Source: Pantoea sp. Mb-10
GTDB lineage: Bacteria; Pseudomonadota; Gammaproteobacteria; Enterobacterales; Enterobacteriaceae
Length of the DNA: 64,000 nucleotides
Assembly (NCBI RefSeq): GCF_021272205.1
Contig: NZ_JAJSDX010000001.1
Span: 372,001-436,000, forward strand
Direction of reading: 5' to 3'
The translations under genes and the position numbers were made by a program. The notes under the pieces were generated by a model that had not been told where the DNA came from, did not search any database, and saw nothing but the letters and a program-made list of their open reading frames with translations. Below, in pieces: positions 47,851-58,894 of this stretch. Position 1 is the first letter of the stretch, and each line of letters opens with the position of its first letter.

Positions 47851-48527
47851 TGTACGAGTTTGACTGGAGTTCTATTGCGCCCAGCCTGCCCTATTTACTA
47901 AACGGCATGGTGGTTACGCTCAAGATCACCGCCGTGGCGGTGGTATTTGGCATTTTGTGGGGCACATTCCTGGCGGTGATGCGCCTGTCGACATTCGCGC
48001 CGATTCGCTGGTTTGCCAAGCTATATGTCAACCTGTTCCGCTCGGTACCGCTGGTAATGGTATTGCTGTGGTTTTATCTGGTCGTGCCTAGTTTCCTACA
48101 GCAGGTGCTTGGGCTGTCACCCAAAACGGACATTCGCCTGATTTCGGCGATGGTGGCATTTGCGCTGTTTGAAGCCGCCTACTATTCAGAAATCATTCGT
48201 GCGGGTATCCAGAGTATCTCTAAAGGGCAATCCAACGCGGCGCTGGCGCTGGGGATGACGCAGTGGCAATCAATGAAGCTGATCATCCTGCCGCAGGCAT
48301 TCAGAGCGATGGTTCCGCTGCTGCTGACCCAAGGTATTGTACTCTTCCAGGATACTTCGCTGGTGTACGTGTTAAGCCTGGCTGACTTCTTCCGTACCGC
48401 TTCCACCATCGGCGAGCGCGACGGCACCCAGGTAGAAATGATTCTCTTTGCTGGCTTGGTCTATTTTGCGATCAGCCTGAGCGCGTCGCTGTTAGTCAGC
48501 TATTTAAAAAGAAAAAGGACCGTATAA
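47850..48527 (+). CDS. gltK: Glutamate/aspartate ABC transporter permease GltK
   Basis: The 225-residue permease partner of GltJ (E. coli 224) has several transmembrane helices and the EAA loop [19 protein letters not shown]. It starts [20 protein letters not shown]. It overlaps gltJ by one base, and its stop directly abuts the gltL ATG, so the three genes are translationally coupled. Confidence 0.97.
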   Translation: MYEFDWSSIAPSLPYLLNGMVVTLKITAVAVVFGILWGTFLAVMRLSTFAPIRWFAKLYVNLFRSVPLVMVLLWFYLVVPSFLQQVLGLSPKTDIRLISAMVAFALFEAAYYSEIIRAGIQSISKGQSNAALALGMTQWQSMKLIILPQAFRAMVPLLLTQGIVLFQDTSLVYVLSLADFFRTASTIGERDGTQVEMILFAGLVYFAISLSASLLVSYLKRKRTV

Positions 48528-49253
48528 ATGATTAGCCTGAAAAATGTTTCAAAGTGGTATGGTCACTTTCAGGTATTGACCGATTGCTCCACCGAAGTAA
48601 AAAAAGGTGAAGTGGTGGTGGTGTGCGGGCCTTCTGGCTCGGGTAAGTCCACGCTGATCAAAACGGTGAACGGCCTTGAACCTATTCAGCAAGGCAGTAT
48701 TCAGGTTAACGGCACGGAAGTGAATAACAAGAAAACCAATCTGGCCCAGCTGCGCAGCAAAGTCGGCATGGTGTTCCAACATTTCGAGCTGTTCCCGCAC
48801 CTGAGCATCATCGATAACCTCGTGCTGGCACAGGTTAAAGTGCTGAAGCGGGATAAGACAGCGGCGCGCGACAAAGGCCTGAAGCTGCTGACACGCGTCG
48901 GCTTGGCCGCCCATGCCGAAAAGTTTCCCGGTCAGCTCTCGGGTGGGCAGCAGCAGCGCGTCGCGATTGCGCGCGCCCTCTGCATGGATCCTATCGCGAT
49001 GTTGTTCGATGAACCCACGTCTGCACTCGATCCGGAAATGATTAACGAAGTGCTGGACGTCATGGTAGAACTGGCTAACGAAGGCATGACCATGATGGTG
49101 GTCACGCATGAAATGGGCTTTGCGCGTAAAGTGGCTAACCGCGTCATCTTTATGGACGAAGGAAAAATTGTTGAAGACACGAACAAAGATGACTTCTTCA
49201 ACAATCCCCAGTCGGAGCGCGCCAAAGATTTTCTGGCGAAAATTCTGCACTAA
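48528..49253 (+). CDS. gltL: Glutamate/aspartate ABC transporter ATP-binding protein
   Basis: The 241-residue ABC ATPase has Walker [10 protein letters not shown] at 34-42, a Q-loop ([10 protein letters not shown]), the signature LSGGQQQR near 135-142, Walker [14 protein letters not shown] and the switch histidine in VVTHEMGFA. It powers GltJK import of glutamate and aspartate delivered by GltI. Length equals E. coli. Last gene of gltIJKL. Confidence 0.98.
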   Translation: MISLKNVSKWYGHFQVLTDCSTEVKKGEVVVVCGPSGSGKSTLIKTVNGLEPIQQGSIQVNGTEVNNKKTNLAQLRSKVGMVFQHFELFPHLSIIDNLVLAQVKVLKRDKTAARDKGLKLLTRVGLAAHAEKFPGQLSGGQQQRVAIARALCMDPIAMLFDEPTSALDPEMINEVLDVMVELANEGMTMMVVTHEMGFARKVANRVIFMDEGKIVEDTNKDDFFNNPQSERAKDFLAKILH

Positions 49254-49259
49254 AACCAC

Positions 49260-49282
49260 GCGGGCGCGGCTGCTGCGCCCGC
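49260..49282. terminator. Hairpin between convergent gltL and ybeL
   Basis: GCGGGCGC-GGCTGCT-GCGCCCGC is an 8-bp GC stem with a 7-nt loop in the 40-bp gap between the two stop codons. It has only weak T-runs on either side (TTATCTT on plus, GGTTTTAG on minus). Confidence 0.7.
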
Positions 49283-49293
49283 TTATCTTGCGA

Positions 49294-49776
49294 TCAAGGT
49301 TCGAATGGCTGACGCTGAAACTGATCGTGTCCGCATTCCGGGCAGCGAGTCAGGCTTTCTGGCGTATAAATGGCGCGCGTGAAGCCGCACTTTTCACACA
49401 CCAAATTTCCTAACCCAACCACCTCGCCGCTTTGGTAGACGCCGTGATGGCGCAAATCCTGGAACACCTCACGCCACTCCAGTTGGCTTTTATCCGTGAT
49501 ATCCGCAAGCTCTTTCCAGATGCTCTCGCGAATGACGCGGAAGAATACCGAATCCTCCACACCCGTGCTGGATTCCTGGTAGCTTAACGCAAACTCCTGC
49601 AGGTCACGTCTCACTGCGCTCATCACCGCATTGACCTCGGCGGGCGTCAGCGTCTGCTTCGCGATTAACTGCGATTCTGCTTCATCGACCAGCGCGTCAA
49701 CATCGCGATCACCCTGCTCCAGCCGCTGGGTTAATGTCGCCAACGTCGTGCGGTACTCCTGCGTCACATTATTCAT
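49294..49776 (-). CDS. ybeL: Zinc-ribbon protein YbeL (DUF1451)
   Basis: The 160-residue protein of unknown function has the same length as E. coli YbeL. The N-terminal half is helical (TLATLTQRLEQGDRDVDALV). The middle holds the well-conserved ADITDKSQLEWREVFQDL, and the C-terminus carries a zinc ribbon with CEKCG and CPECGHDQF. It is convergent with gltL and divergent from leuS. Confidence 0.93.
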   Translation of the reverse strand: MNNVTQEYRTTLATLTQRLEQGDRDVDALVDEAESQLIAKQTLTPAEVNAVMSAVRRDLQEFALSYQESSTGVEDSVFFRVIRESIWKELADITDKSQLEWREVFQDLRHHGVYQSGEVVGLGNLVCEKCGFTRAIYTPESLTRCPECGHDQFQRQPFEP

Positions 49777-49916
49777 TTTGTTCTCCTTTCTGCGGATAGG
49801 CTGCGGTTAAGTTTAGCTGTTTTGTCACAAATACCGCGTTGGCGTCTGGCTAAATCCCAAAAGGGTGAAAGCCGCGGCGCATTCAGCAGAAAAGGTGTCG
49901 CCTGCGGCGTGAAAAG

Positions 49917-49945
49917 TTGTTGAGGGGCAGCCTTATGGGTATGCT
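49917..49945 (+). promoter_or_regulatory. Probable leuS promoter
   Basis: TTGTTG (49917-49922) and TATGCT (49940-49945) are spaced by 17 bp, predicting a start near 49952 and a leader of about 43 nt. This placement excludes the in-frame ATG at 49935 as the leuS start. Confidence 0.6.
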
Positions 49946-49994
49946 ATGCGGATCTAAGTATGCTTCGCGATTTCATAAAGGACCACAGGCAGCC

Positions 49995-52577
49995 ATGCAA
50001 GAGCAATACCGCCCGGAAGAGATAGAATCCCGCGTCCAGCAGCACTGGGACGAAAACGAAACCTTTAAAGTGACCGAACAGGAAGGCAAAGAGAAATACT
50101 ACTGCCTTTCCATGTTGCCCTATCCTTCTGGTCGTCTCCACATGGGCCACGTGCGTAACTACACCATTGGTGATGTGATTGCGCGCTATCAGCGCATGCT
50201 CGGCAAAAACGTCCTGCAGCCGATTGGCTGGGATGCGTTTGGCCTGCCTGCGGAAGGCGCTGCGGTAAAAAACAACACCGCGCCTGCACCCTGGACCTAC
50301 GACAATATCGCCTACATGAAAAACCAGCTCAAACTGCTGGGCTTTGGCTATGACTGGAGCCGTGAACTGGCAACCTGTCAGCCGGAATATTACCGCTGGG
50401 AGCAGTGGTTCTTCACCAAGCTGTATGAGAAAGGCCTGGTGTACAAAAAGACGTCCGCTGTGAACTGGTGTCCGAACGATCAAACCGTGCTGGCTAATGA
50501 ACAGGTTATTGATGGCTGCTGCTGGCGCTGCGATACCAAAGTGGAACGCAAAGAGATCCCACAGTGGTTCATTAAAATCACCGCTTACGCGGAAGAGTTA
50601 CTGAACGATCTGGATAAGCTGGAAGAGTGGCCTGAGCAGGTCAAAACCATGCAGCGTAACTGGATTGGTCGCTCAGAAGGCGTAGAGATCACCTTCGATG
50701 TGGTCGATAGCACGGAAAAAGTGACCGTTTATACTACGCGACCCGATACCTTTATGGGTGCGACTTACGTCGCCGTTGCCGCAGGCCATCCGCTGGCGCA
50801 GCAGGCCGCAGTATCGAACCCTGCGCTCGCCGATTTCCTCGAAGAGTGCCGCACCACCAAAGTGGCCGAAGCCGATATGGCGACGATGGAAAAGAAAGGC
50901 ATGGCGACCGGCCTGTCCGTTACCCACCCGCTAACCGGCGAAGCGCTGCCAATTTGGGTCGCTAACTTTGTGCTGATGGAGTACGGCACCGGTGCGGTCA
51001 TGGCAGTGCCGGGTCACGACCAGCGCGACTGGGAGTTTGCCACCAAATATCACCTGCAGATCAAACCCGTGATCCTCAACCTTGACGGCTCTGAACCCGA
51101 TCTGAGCGCGGCAGCGATGACCGACAAAGGCGCGCTGTTCAATTCTGGTGAATTTGACGGCCTCGATCATACGGCGGGCTTTAACGCGATCGCCGATGCG
51201 CTGAGCGCAAAAGGCGTTGGCGTCCGTAAGGTCAACTATCGCCTGCGCGACTGGGGTGTTTCCCGCCAGCGCTATTGGGGTGCGCCTATCCCGATGGTGA
51301 CGCTGGAAGACGGCACGGTGATGCCCACGCCAGAAGATCAACTGCCGGTTATCCTGCCAGAAGATGTGGTGATGGACGGTATCACCAGCCCCATTAAAGC
51401 CGATCCTGAGTGGGCGAAAACCACCGTCAATGGCCAACCGGCGCTGCGCGAAACCGACACCTTTGACACCTTTATGGAGTCATCCTGGTACTACGCGCGC
51501 TATACCTGCACCAACTATCAGGATGGGATGCTCGATCCTGCTGCCGCGAACTACTGGCTGCCGGTGGATCAGTACGTAGGCGGCATTGAACACGCGATCA
51601 TGCACCTGATGTACTTCCGCTTCTATCACAAGCTGCTGCGTGATGCCGGTCTGGTAAATTCAGACGAGCCGGCCAAACGCCTGCTGTGTCAGGGCATGGT
51701 GCTGGCGGATGCGTTCTACTACGTCGGCGTCAACGGCGAACGTAACTGGGTTTCGCCAGTTGATGTCACCGTTGAGCGCGATGAGAAAGGTCGCATTATC
51801 AAAGCCGTGGATACGCAAGGCCGCGACGTGATTTATGCGGGCATGAGTAAAATGTCCAAATCCAAAAATAACGGCATCGATCCACAGTTGATGGTTGAAC
51901 GCTACGGCGCGGATACCGTGCGTCTGTTTATGATGTTCGCCTCACCTGCAGACATGACGCTGGAGTGGCAGGAGTCCGGCGTGGAAGGCGCAAACCGCTT
52001 CCTGAAGCGCGTGTGGAAACTGGCTTACGATCACGTTGCGAAAGGGCCTACGGTGGCACTGGATGTCAGCAGCCTGAACGATGATCAGAAATCGCTGCGT
52101 CGCGATCTGCATAAAACCATTGCGAAAGTGGCCGATGATATTGGCCGTCGTCAGACCTTCAATACCGCCATTGCGGCGATTATGGAGTTAATGAACAAAC
52201 TGATTCGCGCGCCGCAGGAAAGTGACCAGGATCGGGCACTGATGCAGGAAGCCTTGGTTGCCGTTACGCGCCTGCTCTATCCTTTCACCCCACATGCCAG
52301 CTATGTGCTGTGGCAGGAGCTGGGCGGTGAAGGTAACATTGACGAAGCCAGCTGGCCGGTTGCGGATGACGCAGCCATGGTCGAGGATTCTCTGCTGGTG
52401 GTGGTTCAGGTCAACGGCAAAGTGCGCGGTAAAATCACCGTCGCGCCCGATGCCACGCAGGAGCAAGTGCAAGCGCGTGCCGCACAGGAGCATCTGGTGG
52501 CGAAATATCTGGATGGCGTCACCGTGCGTAAAGTGATTTATGTCCCCGGCAAACTGCTTAACCTGGTCGTGGGTTGA
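49995..52577 (+). CDS. leuS: Leucyl-tRNA synthetase
   Basis: The 860-residue class I synthetase charges tRNA-Leu. The HIGH-type motif HMGH is at 49-52 ([12 protein letters not shown]). The editing (CP1) domain covers about 225-420 ([15 protein letters not shown]), KMSKSKN is near 620, and the anticodon-binding and C-terminal domains follow. The ATG at 49995 gives [20 protein letters not shown] and the exact E. coli length. It heads a leuS-lptE-holA-nadD gene run, with lptE 14 bp downstream. Confidence 0.98.
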   Translation: MQEQYRPEEIESRVQQHWDENETFKVTEQEGKEKYYCLSMLPYPSGRLHMGHVRNYTIGDVIARYQRMLGKNVLQPIGWDAFGLPAEGAAVKNNTAPAPWTYDNIAYMKNQLKLLGFGYDWSRELATCQPEYYRWEQWFFTKLYEKGLVYKKTSAVNWCPNDQTVLANEQVIDGCCWRCDTKVERKEIPQWFIKITAYAEELLNDLDKLEEWPEQVKTMQRNWIGRSEGVEITFDVVDSTEKVTVYTTRPDTFMGATYVAVAAGHPLAQQAAVSNPALADFLEECRTTKVAEADMATMEKKGMATGLSVTHPLTGEALPIWVANFVLMEYGTGAVMAVPGHDQRDWEFATKYHLQIKPVILNLDGSEPDLSAAAMTDKGALFNSGEFDGLDHTAGFNAIADALSAKGVGVRKVNYRLRDWGVSRQRYWGAPIPMVTLEDGTVMPTPEDQLPVILPEDVVMDGITSPIKADPEWAKTTVNGQPALRETDTFDTFMESSWYYARYTCTNYQDGMLDPAAANYWLPVDQYVGGIEHAIMHLMYFRFYHKLLRDAGLVNSDEPAKRLLCQGMVLADAFYYVGVNGERNWVSPVDVTVERDEKGRIIKAVDTQGRDVIYAGMSKMSKSKNNGIDPQLMVERYGADTVRLFMMFASPADMTLEWQESGVEGANRFLKRVWKLAYDHVAKGPTVALDVSSLNDDQKSLRRDLHKTIAKVADDIGRRQTFNTAIAAIMELMNKLIRAPQESDQDRALMQEALVAVTRLLYPFTPHASYVLWQELGGEGNIDEASWPVADDAAMVEDSLLVVVQVNGKVRGKITVAPDATQEQVQARAAQEHLVAKYLDGVTVRKVIYVPGKLLNLVVG

Positions 52578-52591
52578 GTTCAGGAGGAACT

Positions 52592-53191
52592 GTGCGACAA
52601 CTGATTATCAGACTGTTTGTCCTTGCTGCGGTGATGATCACCGCAGGCTGTGGCTTTCATCCCCGCGGCACCACGGCGGTGCCTGCAGAAATGAAAACGT
52701 TAATCGTTCAAACGGGCGATCCGTACGGCCCGGTGGCGCGCGCCGTCCGTCAACAGCTGCGCATTAACGGTATCAACTTAGTGGATAACACTAAAAAAGC
52801 CAGCGCGCAGTATCCCACGCTACGCCTGGGTCAGGAATTATCCGGTCGTGATACCGCCTCGGTGTTCATCAGCGGCACCACGGCGGAGTACTCGTTGGTA
52901 ACGACCTTGACCGCGCAGGTGCTTCTGCCGGGCAAAGGTATCTATCCGATTAGTACGACGGTGTACCGTTCGTTCTTTGATAACCCGAATGCTGCCCTCG
53001 CGAAGGATGCCGAGCAGGATATGATTATCCAGGAAATGCGTCAGCGCGCCGCGGAGCAATTGGTGCGCAAGCTGCTGACCGTTCACGCGGCGCAAGAGGC
53101 CAACAAGACCACATTGCCGCCTGCGGAAACCATTTTGCCTGGCCAGTCTTCACCTGAAGCGCCATCGTCATCCGCTACCAGTCTGCAATGA
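52592..53191 (+). CDS. lptE: LPS-assembly lipoprotein LptE
   Basis: The 199-residue outer-membrane lipoprotein plugs the LptD barrel and helps insert lipopolysaccharide. A lipoprotein signal with lipobox TAGC gives Cys20 as the acylated residue. The conserved [16 protein letters not shown] and [15 protein letters not shown] segments follow. The GTG at 52592 has AGGAGGA at good spacing and makes the signal peptide a normal length. The C-terminal 30 residues are low-complexity Ser/Pro/Thr. It overlaps holA by 4 bp (ATGA). Confidence 0.95.
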   Translation: MRQLIIRLFVLAAVMITAGCGFHPRGTTAVPAEMKTLIVQTGDPYGPVARAVRQQLRINGINLVDNTKKASAQYPTLRLGQELSGRDTASVFISGTTAEYSLVTTLTAQVLLPGKGIYPISTTVYRSFFDNPNAALAKDAEQDMIIQEMRQRAAEQLVRKLLTVHAAQEANKTTLPPAETILPGQSSPEAPSSSATSLQ

Positions 53192-54219
53192 TTAGGATTT
53201 ACCCTGAGCAACTCAGCGCGCAGCTTCGAGAGGGGCTGCGCGCCTGCTACTTCCTCACTGGCAATGAACCCCTGCTTATTCAGGAGAGTGCGGATACGCT
53301 GCGTACTGCGGCGGCGACGCAAGGCTTTGAAGAGCACTTTAGCGTTAATCTGGATGCCCAAACCGACTGGGATGCCCTCTTTGCGCGCTGTCAGGCGCTC
53401 AGCCTTTTTACGCAACGCCAAACCTTAACGCTGCAGCTGCCCGAGAGCGGGCCAAATGCGGCGATGGCGGAGCGGCTTACCCAGCTTGCTGGCCTGCTGC
53501 ACAGCGATATTTTGCTGGTGCTGCGTATGCAAAAGCTGACGAAAGCCCAAGAAAACAGCGCCTGGTTCAAGGCGCTGAGTGCACAGGCCGTTCTCGTCCC
53601 CTGCCAAACCCCGGAGCAGGCACAGTTGCCACGCTGGGTGCAAAACCGTGCAAAAGCGCTGCAGTTGACAATCGATGAGGCCGCCGTGCAGCTTCTCTGC
53701 TACTGCTATGAAGGCAATTTGCTGGCACTGGCGCAAGCGCTGGAGCGGCTATCGCTGCTGTGGCCTGATGGCAAACTGACGCTGCCGCGGGTTGAAGAGG
53801 CCGTGAATGACGCCGCTCATTTTACCCCTTTCCACTGGGTAGATGCGCTACTGGCGGGTAAGAGTAAACGCGCGCTGCACATTCTTTCCCAGCTGGAAAA
53901 AGAGGATGCGGAAGTGGTTATTCTGGTGCGCTCCCTGCAGCGCGATCTGCTGACGCTGCTGCAACTCCAGCGTCAGCAGGGTCAGCAGCCGCTGCGCACG
54001 CTGATGGATCAACAGCGCATCTGGCAAAACCGACGCGCTCTGTTTACCGAGGCGCTGCAGCGTCTGGATGCGCAACGTTTAGCGCGCGCGGTGCACCTGT
54101 TGGCGGAACTTGAGCTGACCCTGAAGCAAGATTACGGCCAGCATCTCTGGCCGCAGTTACAAACGCTGTCACTGCTGCTGTGTCACCGCAACTTTCCCCT
54201 GGAGTTTGCTGATGCCTGA
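53188..54219 (+). CDS. holA: DNA polymerase III delta subunit
   Basis: The 343-residue clamp-loader subunit (E. coli also 343) opens the beta sliding clamp. It starts [20 protein letters not shown]. The clamp-contacting LF-type region [13 protein letters not shown] lies near residue 70-82. The AAA+-like domains and C-terminal collar domain follow. It overlaps lptE by 4 bp and nadD by 8 bp, the usual arrangement. Confidence 0.97.
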   Translation: MIRIYPEQLSAQLREGLRACYFLTGNEPLLIQESADTLRTAAATQGFEEHFSVNLDAQTDWDALFARCQALSLFTQRQTLTLQLPESGPNAAMAERLTQLAGLLHSDILLVLRMQKLTKAQENSAWFKALSAQAVLVPCQTPEQAQLPRWVQNRAKALQLTIDEAAVQLLCYCYEGNLLALAQALERLSLLWPDGKLTLPRVEEAVNDAAHFTPFHWVDALLAGKSKRALHILSQLEKEDAEVVILVRSLQRDLLTLLQLQRQQGQQPLRTLMDQQRIWQNRRALFTEALQRLDAQRLARAVHLLAELELTLKQDYGQHLWPQLQTLSLLLCHRNFPLEFADA

Positions 54220-54856
54220 GTTATACGCCCTGTTCGGTGGCACCTTTGATCCCATTCATTATGGTCACCTGCGACCGGTGGAAGCACTTGCACAGCAGAT
54301 AGGGCTTACCGAGGTCACGCTGCTGCCTAACAATGTGCCGCCGCATCGGCCTCAGCCGCAGGCCAGCGCCGCGCAGCGCGTCGCTATGTTGCGCTGCGCT
54401 ATCCACGATCGTCCGCTGTTTAACATTGATACCCGTGAGCTGGAGCGAGAAACGCCCTCATGGACCGTTAACACGCTTGAAACGCTGCGCGCCGAACGCG
54501 GTGCAAAGCAGCCTTTGGGGTTTATCATTGGTCAAGACTCTTTGCTCACGTTAGCGAAATGGCATCGCTGGCAGGATTTACTGTCGCTGTGTCATCTGCT
54601 GGTGTGTAAAAGGCCAGGCTATCCTGCCCAAATGGCCTCATCCGAGATGCAGCAATGGCTTGAAGACCACCTCGCTCATGACATTCAACAGCTGCATGCT
54701 GCGCCAGCAGGGAGGATTTGGCTGGCCGATACGCCGCTTTTTGACATATCAGCCACCGACATTCGCGCGCGCCGTCACCACGGCCAGTCCTGCGCGGATC
54801 TGCTGCCAGCGCGCGTCATGGCTTACATTGAACGCGCCGGGCTCTATTGCGATTAA
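54212..54856 (+). CDS. nadD: Nicotinate-mononucleotide adenylyltransferase
   Basis: The 214-residue enzyme makes deamido-NAD from NaMN and ATP. The nucleotidyltransferase signature [12 protein letters not shown] is at 9-20 and the C-terminal ISATDIRAR motif is near 180. I use the ATG at 54212 ([10 protein letters not shown]), with GGAG upstream inside the end of holA. In E. coli cobC follows; here a 175-bp gap leads straight to rsfS. Confidence 0.97.
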   Translation: MPELYALFGGTFDPIHYGHLRPVEALAQQIGLTEVTLLPNNVPPHRPQPQASAAQRVAMLRCAIHDRPLFNIDTRELERETPSWTVNTLETLRAERGAKQPLGFIIGQDSLLTLAKWHRWQDLLSLCHLLVCKRPGYPAQMASSEMQQWLEDHLAHDIQQLHAAPAGRIWLADTPLFDISATDIRARRHHGQSCADLLPARVMAYIERAGLYCD

Positions 54857-55031
54857 CGCACCTTAGCGCCCATTAAAAAGCTTAACGTTGCGCCCGCGCC
54901 TTGGCGCGGTGAAGTCGAGCCGGAATATATCGCCGCCTGTTTGAGCGTGCTATACTGCGCCGCTTGATTTTAGGCTATGTATTCCGGGCACTCGGCCAGC
55001 CCGTCATCACCTGTTTTATGAGGGGAACCTT

Positions 55032-55349
55032 TTGCAAGGTAAAGCACTCCAAGAGTTCGTTATTGATAAGATTGATGATCTCAAAGGCCAGGACATCGTC
55101 GCCCTGGACGTTCAGGGTAAATCCAGCATTACTGATTGCATGATTATTTGCACCGGCACGTCTACGCGCCATGTGTCATCTATCGCCGATCACGTTATGC
55201 AAGAGTCCCGCGCCGCCGGCTTAGTGCCATTAGGCGTTGAAGGCAAGGCCGCCGCTGACTGGGTTGTCGTGGATCTCGGTGAAGTCATCGTGCACGTTAT
55301 GCAGGAAGAGAGCCGCCAGCTGTACGAGCTGGAAAAGCTCTGGAGCTGA
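55032..55349 (+). CDS. rsfS: Ribosomal silencing factor RsfS
   Basis: The 105-residue protein binds ribosomal protein uL14 and blocks subunit joining during starvation. It is nearly identical to E. coli RsfS ([20 protein letters not shown]). The conserved [14 protein letters not shown] and YELEKLWS end are present. It starts with TTG at 55032, preceded by ATGAGGGG, as in E. coli. It is 3 bp before rlmH. A TATACT hexamer at 54951-54956 may be the -10 of its promoter. Confidence 0.97.
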   Translation: MQGKALQEFVIDKIDDLKGQDIVALDVQGKSSITDCMIICTGTSTRHVSSIADHVMQESRAAGLVPLGVEGKAAADWVVVDLGEVIVHVMQEESRQLYELEKLWS

Positions 55350-55352
55350 GCA

Positions 55353-55823
55353 GTGAAACTGCAGCTCGTGGCCGTGGGCACCAAAATGCCCGACTGGGTT
55401 CAGACCGGTTTTATGGAGTATCTGCGCCGCTTTCCCAAAGACATGCCGTTTGAATTGATCGAAGTGACGGCCGGTAAGCGCGGCAAAAATGCCGACATCA
55501 AACGCATTCTTGAAAAAGAGGGTGAAGCGATGCTGGCAGCGGTAGGAAAAGGCAACCGTATCGTTACGCTGGATATTCCCGGTAAGCCGTGGGAAACCCC
55601 GCAGTTAGCGCAGCAGCTGGAACGGTGGAAGCAGGATGGCCGCGATGTCAGTTTGCTGATTGGCGGCCCAGAAGGATTGGCCCCGGCCTGCAAGGCCGCC
55701 GCAGAACAGAGCTGGTCACTTTCTGCGCTAACGCTGCCTCATCCGCTGGTGCGCGTGCTGGTCGCGGAGAGCCTGTATCGTGCCTGGAGCATCACCACGA
55801 ATCACCCTTATCACCGTGAATAA
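55353..55823 (+). CDS. rlmH: 23S rRNA pseudouridine-1915 N3-methyltransferase
   Basis: The 156-residue SPOUT methyltransferase acts on pseudouridine 1915 of 23S rRNA in assembled 70S ribosomes. The trefoil-knot SAM-binding segments [14 protein letters not shown] and [18 protein letters not shown] are present, ending [15 protein letters not shown]. It starts with GTG at 55353, 3 bp after rsfS, with no strong ribosome-binding site of its own, so it is probably translationally coupled. Confidence 0.97.
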   Translation: MKLQLVAVGTKMPDWVQTGFMEYLRRFPKDMPFELIEVTAGKRGKNADIKRILEKEGEAMLAAVGKGNRIVTLDIPGKPWETPQLAQQLERWKQDGRDVSLLIGGPEGLAPACKAAAEQSWSLSALTLPHPLVRVLVAESLYRAWSITTNHPYHRE

Positions 55824-55857
55824 ACGCCTGACAACCTCCAGACAATAAACGCAGCGG

Positions 55858-57762
55858 ATGAAATTACAGAGCAACGCTTTTCGCGATTACACTGCCGAGC
55901 AGAAACTGTTTGTCCGCCGGGCTCTGGTAGCCTTTGTGGTGATTTTTCTGCTCTCCTGCGTATTGGTGGTAAATCTCTACCACCTGCAAATCCTGCGTTT
56001 CGAAGATTACAGTACGCGCTCCAACGAAAACCGTATCAAGCTGGTGCCCGTCGCACCCAGCCGCGGCATTATTTACGATCGCAACGGCGTTCCCCTGGCG
56101 TTAAACCGCACTATCTATCAGGCGGAGCTGGTGCCTGAGAAGGTCGACGATCTCAAACAAACGCTGGATGCGCTGCGTCCGGTGCTCGATCTCAGCGACG
56201 ATGATCTCGACGCGTTTGAAAAAGAGCGCAAGCGATCGCGGCGCTTTACGTCCATTCCGGTTAAAACCGGCCTCACGGAAGTGCAGGTGGCGCGCTTCGC
56301 CGTCAATCAATACCGCTTCCCCGGCGTTGAGGTCAAAGGCTATCAGCGGCGCTACTACCCTTACGGTCAAACCCTGACGCACGTGGTGGGTTACGTATCC
56401 AAAATCAACGATCGCGACGTGGCACGACTCGATCAGGAAGGCAAATGGCCTAACTATGCCGCCACGCATGACATTGGTAAGCTCGGCATTGAAAACTACT
56501 ACGAAGATGTCCTGCACGGTAAAACCGGCTACGAAGAGGTTGAAGTTAATAACCGCGGCCGCGTGATCCGCCAGCTTCATGAGCAGTCGCCTCAGGCGGG
56601 CCGCGATATCTATCTCACGGTTGATCTCAAACTGCAGCAGTACATTGAAACCCTGCTTGCTGGCAGCCGTGCGGCCGTGGTGGTCAGCGATCCGCGCACC
56701 GGTGAAATTCTTGCGCTGGTCTCAACGCCGAGCTACGACCCCAACCTATTTGTGGATGGCATCTCCAGTAAAGATTACAAGGCGCTGCTGAGTGATGAAA
56801 ATCGGCCTCTCTACAATCGCGCGCTGCAGGCCGCCTATCCCCCCGCGTCGACGGTTAAACCTTATGTTGCCGTTTCAGCGCTTAGTGCAGGCGTGATTAA
56901 CCGCAACACCAGCCTCTTCGATCCGGGCTGGTGGCAGCTACCTGGCTCTGAGAAACGGTACCGTGACTGGAAAAAATGGGGTCATGGCCGTCTTAATGTC
57001 ACCAAATCGTTGGAAGAGTCGGCCGATACCTTTTTCTATCAAGTGGCTTACGACATGGGCATCGATCGGCTGTCAGAGTGGATGACGCGCTTTGGTTATG
57101 GCCATCGCACCGGTATCGACCTCCCCCAGGAGAGTGCGGGAAATATGCCTACGCGCGAATGGAAGCTGAAGCGCTTTAAAAAGCCGTGGTATCAGGGTGA
57201 CACCATTCCCGTGGGTATTGGCCAAGGGTACTGGACCGCCACGCCCGTGCAGATGAATAAAGCGATGATGATTCTGATCAACGACGGCGTGATTAAAGTG
57301 CCGCACCTGCTGCGTGCTACCCGCGAGGGCGATGCGATGGTGCCTTACCGTCAGCAGCCCGAGGCACCTATTGGCGATATTCACTCCGGTTATTGGGAGA
57401 TCGCCAAAGATGGCATGTACGGTGTGGCAAATCGGCCGAACGGAACCGCGCACAAAAGCTTTGCGGATGCGCCTTACAAAATTGCCGCCAAGTCCGGTAC
57501 GGCGCAGGTGTTTGGCCTGAAAGAGAATGAAACGTACAATGCGCACAAAATTGCCGAACGACTGCGCGACCACAAGCTGATGACGGCATTTGCCCCGTAT
57601 GACAAGCCGCGCGTTGCCGTGACCATGATTCTCGAAAACGGCGGGGCCGGTGCCGCGGTCGGTACCGTGATGCGCCAGATTCTTGACCACATTATGTTAG
57701 GCGACAACAATACCGTGCTGCCTGAAGCAGCGCCGACGCCGCCCGGCTACGAAGGTGAATAA
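55858..57762 (+). CDS. mrdA: Penicillin-binding protein 2 (peptidoglycan transpeptidase)
   Basis: The 634-residue class B PBP is needed for rod-shaped growth. A cytoplasmic tail and one transmembrane helix (about 21-42, ALVAFVVIFLLSCVLVVNL) precede the pedestal domain and the transpeptidase domain. The catalytic SxxK is Ser331-Thr-Val-Lys334 (YPPASTVKPYV). The SxN-type SAD motif lies in LEESADTFFYQ and KSGTAQ completes the site. It is 3 bp before its glycosyltransferase partner mrdB. Confidence 0.98.
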   Translation: MKLQSNAFRDYTAEQKLFVRRALVAFVVIFLLSCVLVVNLYHLQILRFEDYSTRSNENRIKLVPVAPSRGIIYDRNGVPLALNRTIYQAELVPEKVDDLKQTLDALRPVLDLSDDDLDAFEKERKRSRRFTSIPVKTGLTEVQVARFAVNQYRFPGVEVKGYQRRYYPYGQTLTHVVGYVSKINDRDVARLDQEGKWPNYAATHDIGKLGIENYYEDVLHGKTGYEEVEVNNRGRVIRQLHEQSPQAGRDIYLTVDLKLQQYIETLLAGSRAAVVVSDPRTGEILALVSTPSYDPNLFVDGISSKDYKALLSDENRPLYNRALQAAYPPASTVKPYVAVSALSAGVINRNTSLFDPGWWQLPGSEKRYRDWKKWGHGRLNVTKSLEESADTFFYQVAYDMGIDRLSEWMTRFGYGHRTGIDLPQESAGNMPTREWKLKRFKKPWYQGDTIPVGIGQGYWTATPVQMNKAMMILINDGVIKVPHLLRATREGDAMVPYRQQPEAPIGDIHSGYWEIAKDGMYGVANRPNGTAHKSFADAPYKIAAKSGTAQVFGLKENETYNAHKIAERLRDHKLMTAFAPYDKPRVAVTMILENGGAGAAVGTVMRQILDHIMLGDNNTVLPEAAPTPPGYEGE

Positions 57763-57765
57763 ACG

Positions 57766-58884
57766 ATGTCCATGAACGACAGCCCTCAGAAACGAACGAT
57801 CTGGACGCGTATCCACATTGATCCGCTGTTTATGCTGCTTATTTTTGCGCTGCTTACCTACAGCGCCATCGTTATCTGGAGCGCCAGTGGACAAGATCCT
57901 GGCATGATGGAGCGCAAACTGGGTCAGATCGCCATGGGCACCATTATCATGCTGGTGCTGGCGCAGGTCCCGCCGCGCGTTTACGAAAGTTGGGCCCCTT
58001 ATCTCTATATTGTTTGTGTGATCCTGCTGGTGGCCGTGGATGCGTTCGGGCATATCAGTAAAGGCGCGCAGCGCTGGCTCGACTTAGGCTTCGTGCGGTT
58101 TCAACCCTCGGAAATCGCTAAAATCGCCGTGCCGCTGATGGTTGCCCGCTTTATCAACCGCGATGTGTGTCCGCCCACGCTCAAAAATACCGGCATTGCG
58201 CTGGTGCTGATTTTTATGCCCACGCTGCTGGTGGCTGCGCAGCCCGACCTGGGTACCTCAATCCTGATTGCCGCGTCCGGTCTTTTCGTGCTGTTCTTAT
58301 CGGGCATGAGCTGGAAGCTGATAGCCGTGGCGGTACTGCTGGTGGCCGCCTTCATTCCCGTTCTCTGGTTCTTTTTGATGCACGACTATCAGCGCGACCG
58401 CGTCATGATGCTGCTGGACCCGGAGAGCGATCCCCTGGGCGCGGGCTATCACATTATTCAGTCGAAAATTGCCATTGGATCCGGCGGACTCCGCGGTAAA
58501 GGCTGGCTACACGGAACCCAGTCGCAGCTGGAGTTTCTGCCGGAACGACACACCGACTTTATTTTTGCGGTACTGGCCGAAGAGCTGGGATTGGTCGGCG
58601 TGTTGCTGCTGCTGGCGCTGTACCTGCTTGTGATCATGCGTGGCTTGATCATCGCCGCGCGTGCGCAGACTACCTTTGGCCGCGTCATGGCCGGCGGCTT
58701 AATGTTGATTTTATTCGTCTATGTTTTCGTTAACATCGGCATGGTAAGTGGTATCTTACCGGTGGTCGGCGTGCCGCTGCCGCTGGTGAGCTACGGCGGC
58801 TCGGCGTTGATTGTGTTAATGGCCGGATTTGGCATTGTGATGTCGATCCATACTCATCGAAAAATGTTATCTAAAAGCGTTTAA
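57766..58884 (+). CDS. mrdB: Rod-shape SEDS peptidoglycan glycosyltransferase RodA
   Basis: The 372-residue SEDS-family polymerase has about ten transmembrane helices. It polymerises lipid II together with PBP2 in the elongasome. Typical segments are [32 protein letters not shown], and the C-terminal [13 protein letters not shown]. An alternative start two codons later (ATG at 57772) would give the E. coli length of 370. It lies in the rsfS-rlmH-mrdA-mrdB-rlpA run. Confidence 0.97.
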   Translation: MSMNDSPQKRTIWTRIHIDPLFMLLIFALLTYSAIVIWSASGQDPGMMERKLGQIAMGTIIMLVLAQVPPRVYESWAPYLYIVCVILLVAVDAFGHISKGAQRWLDLGFVRFQPSEIAKIAVPLMVARFINRDVCPPTLKNTGIALVLIFMPTLLVAAQPDLGTSILIAASGLFVLFLSGMSWKLIAVAVLLVAAFIPVLWFFLMHDYQRDRVMMLLDPESDPLGAGYHIIQSKIAIGSGGLRGKGWLHGTQSQLEFLPERHTDFIFAVLAEELGLVGVLLLLALYLLVIMRGLIIAARAQTTFGRVMAGGLMLILFVYVFVNIGMVSGILPVVGVPLPLVSYGGSALIVLMAGFGIVMSIHTHRKMLSKSV

Positions 58885-58894
58885 GAGGCTGCAC

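Noticed and set aside
49935-49994. Upstream in-frame ATG of leuS with a GAGGGG sequence before it
   Set aside because: It falls within the predicted leuS promoter (-35 at 49917, -10 at 49940), and the downstream ATG matches the family start.
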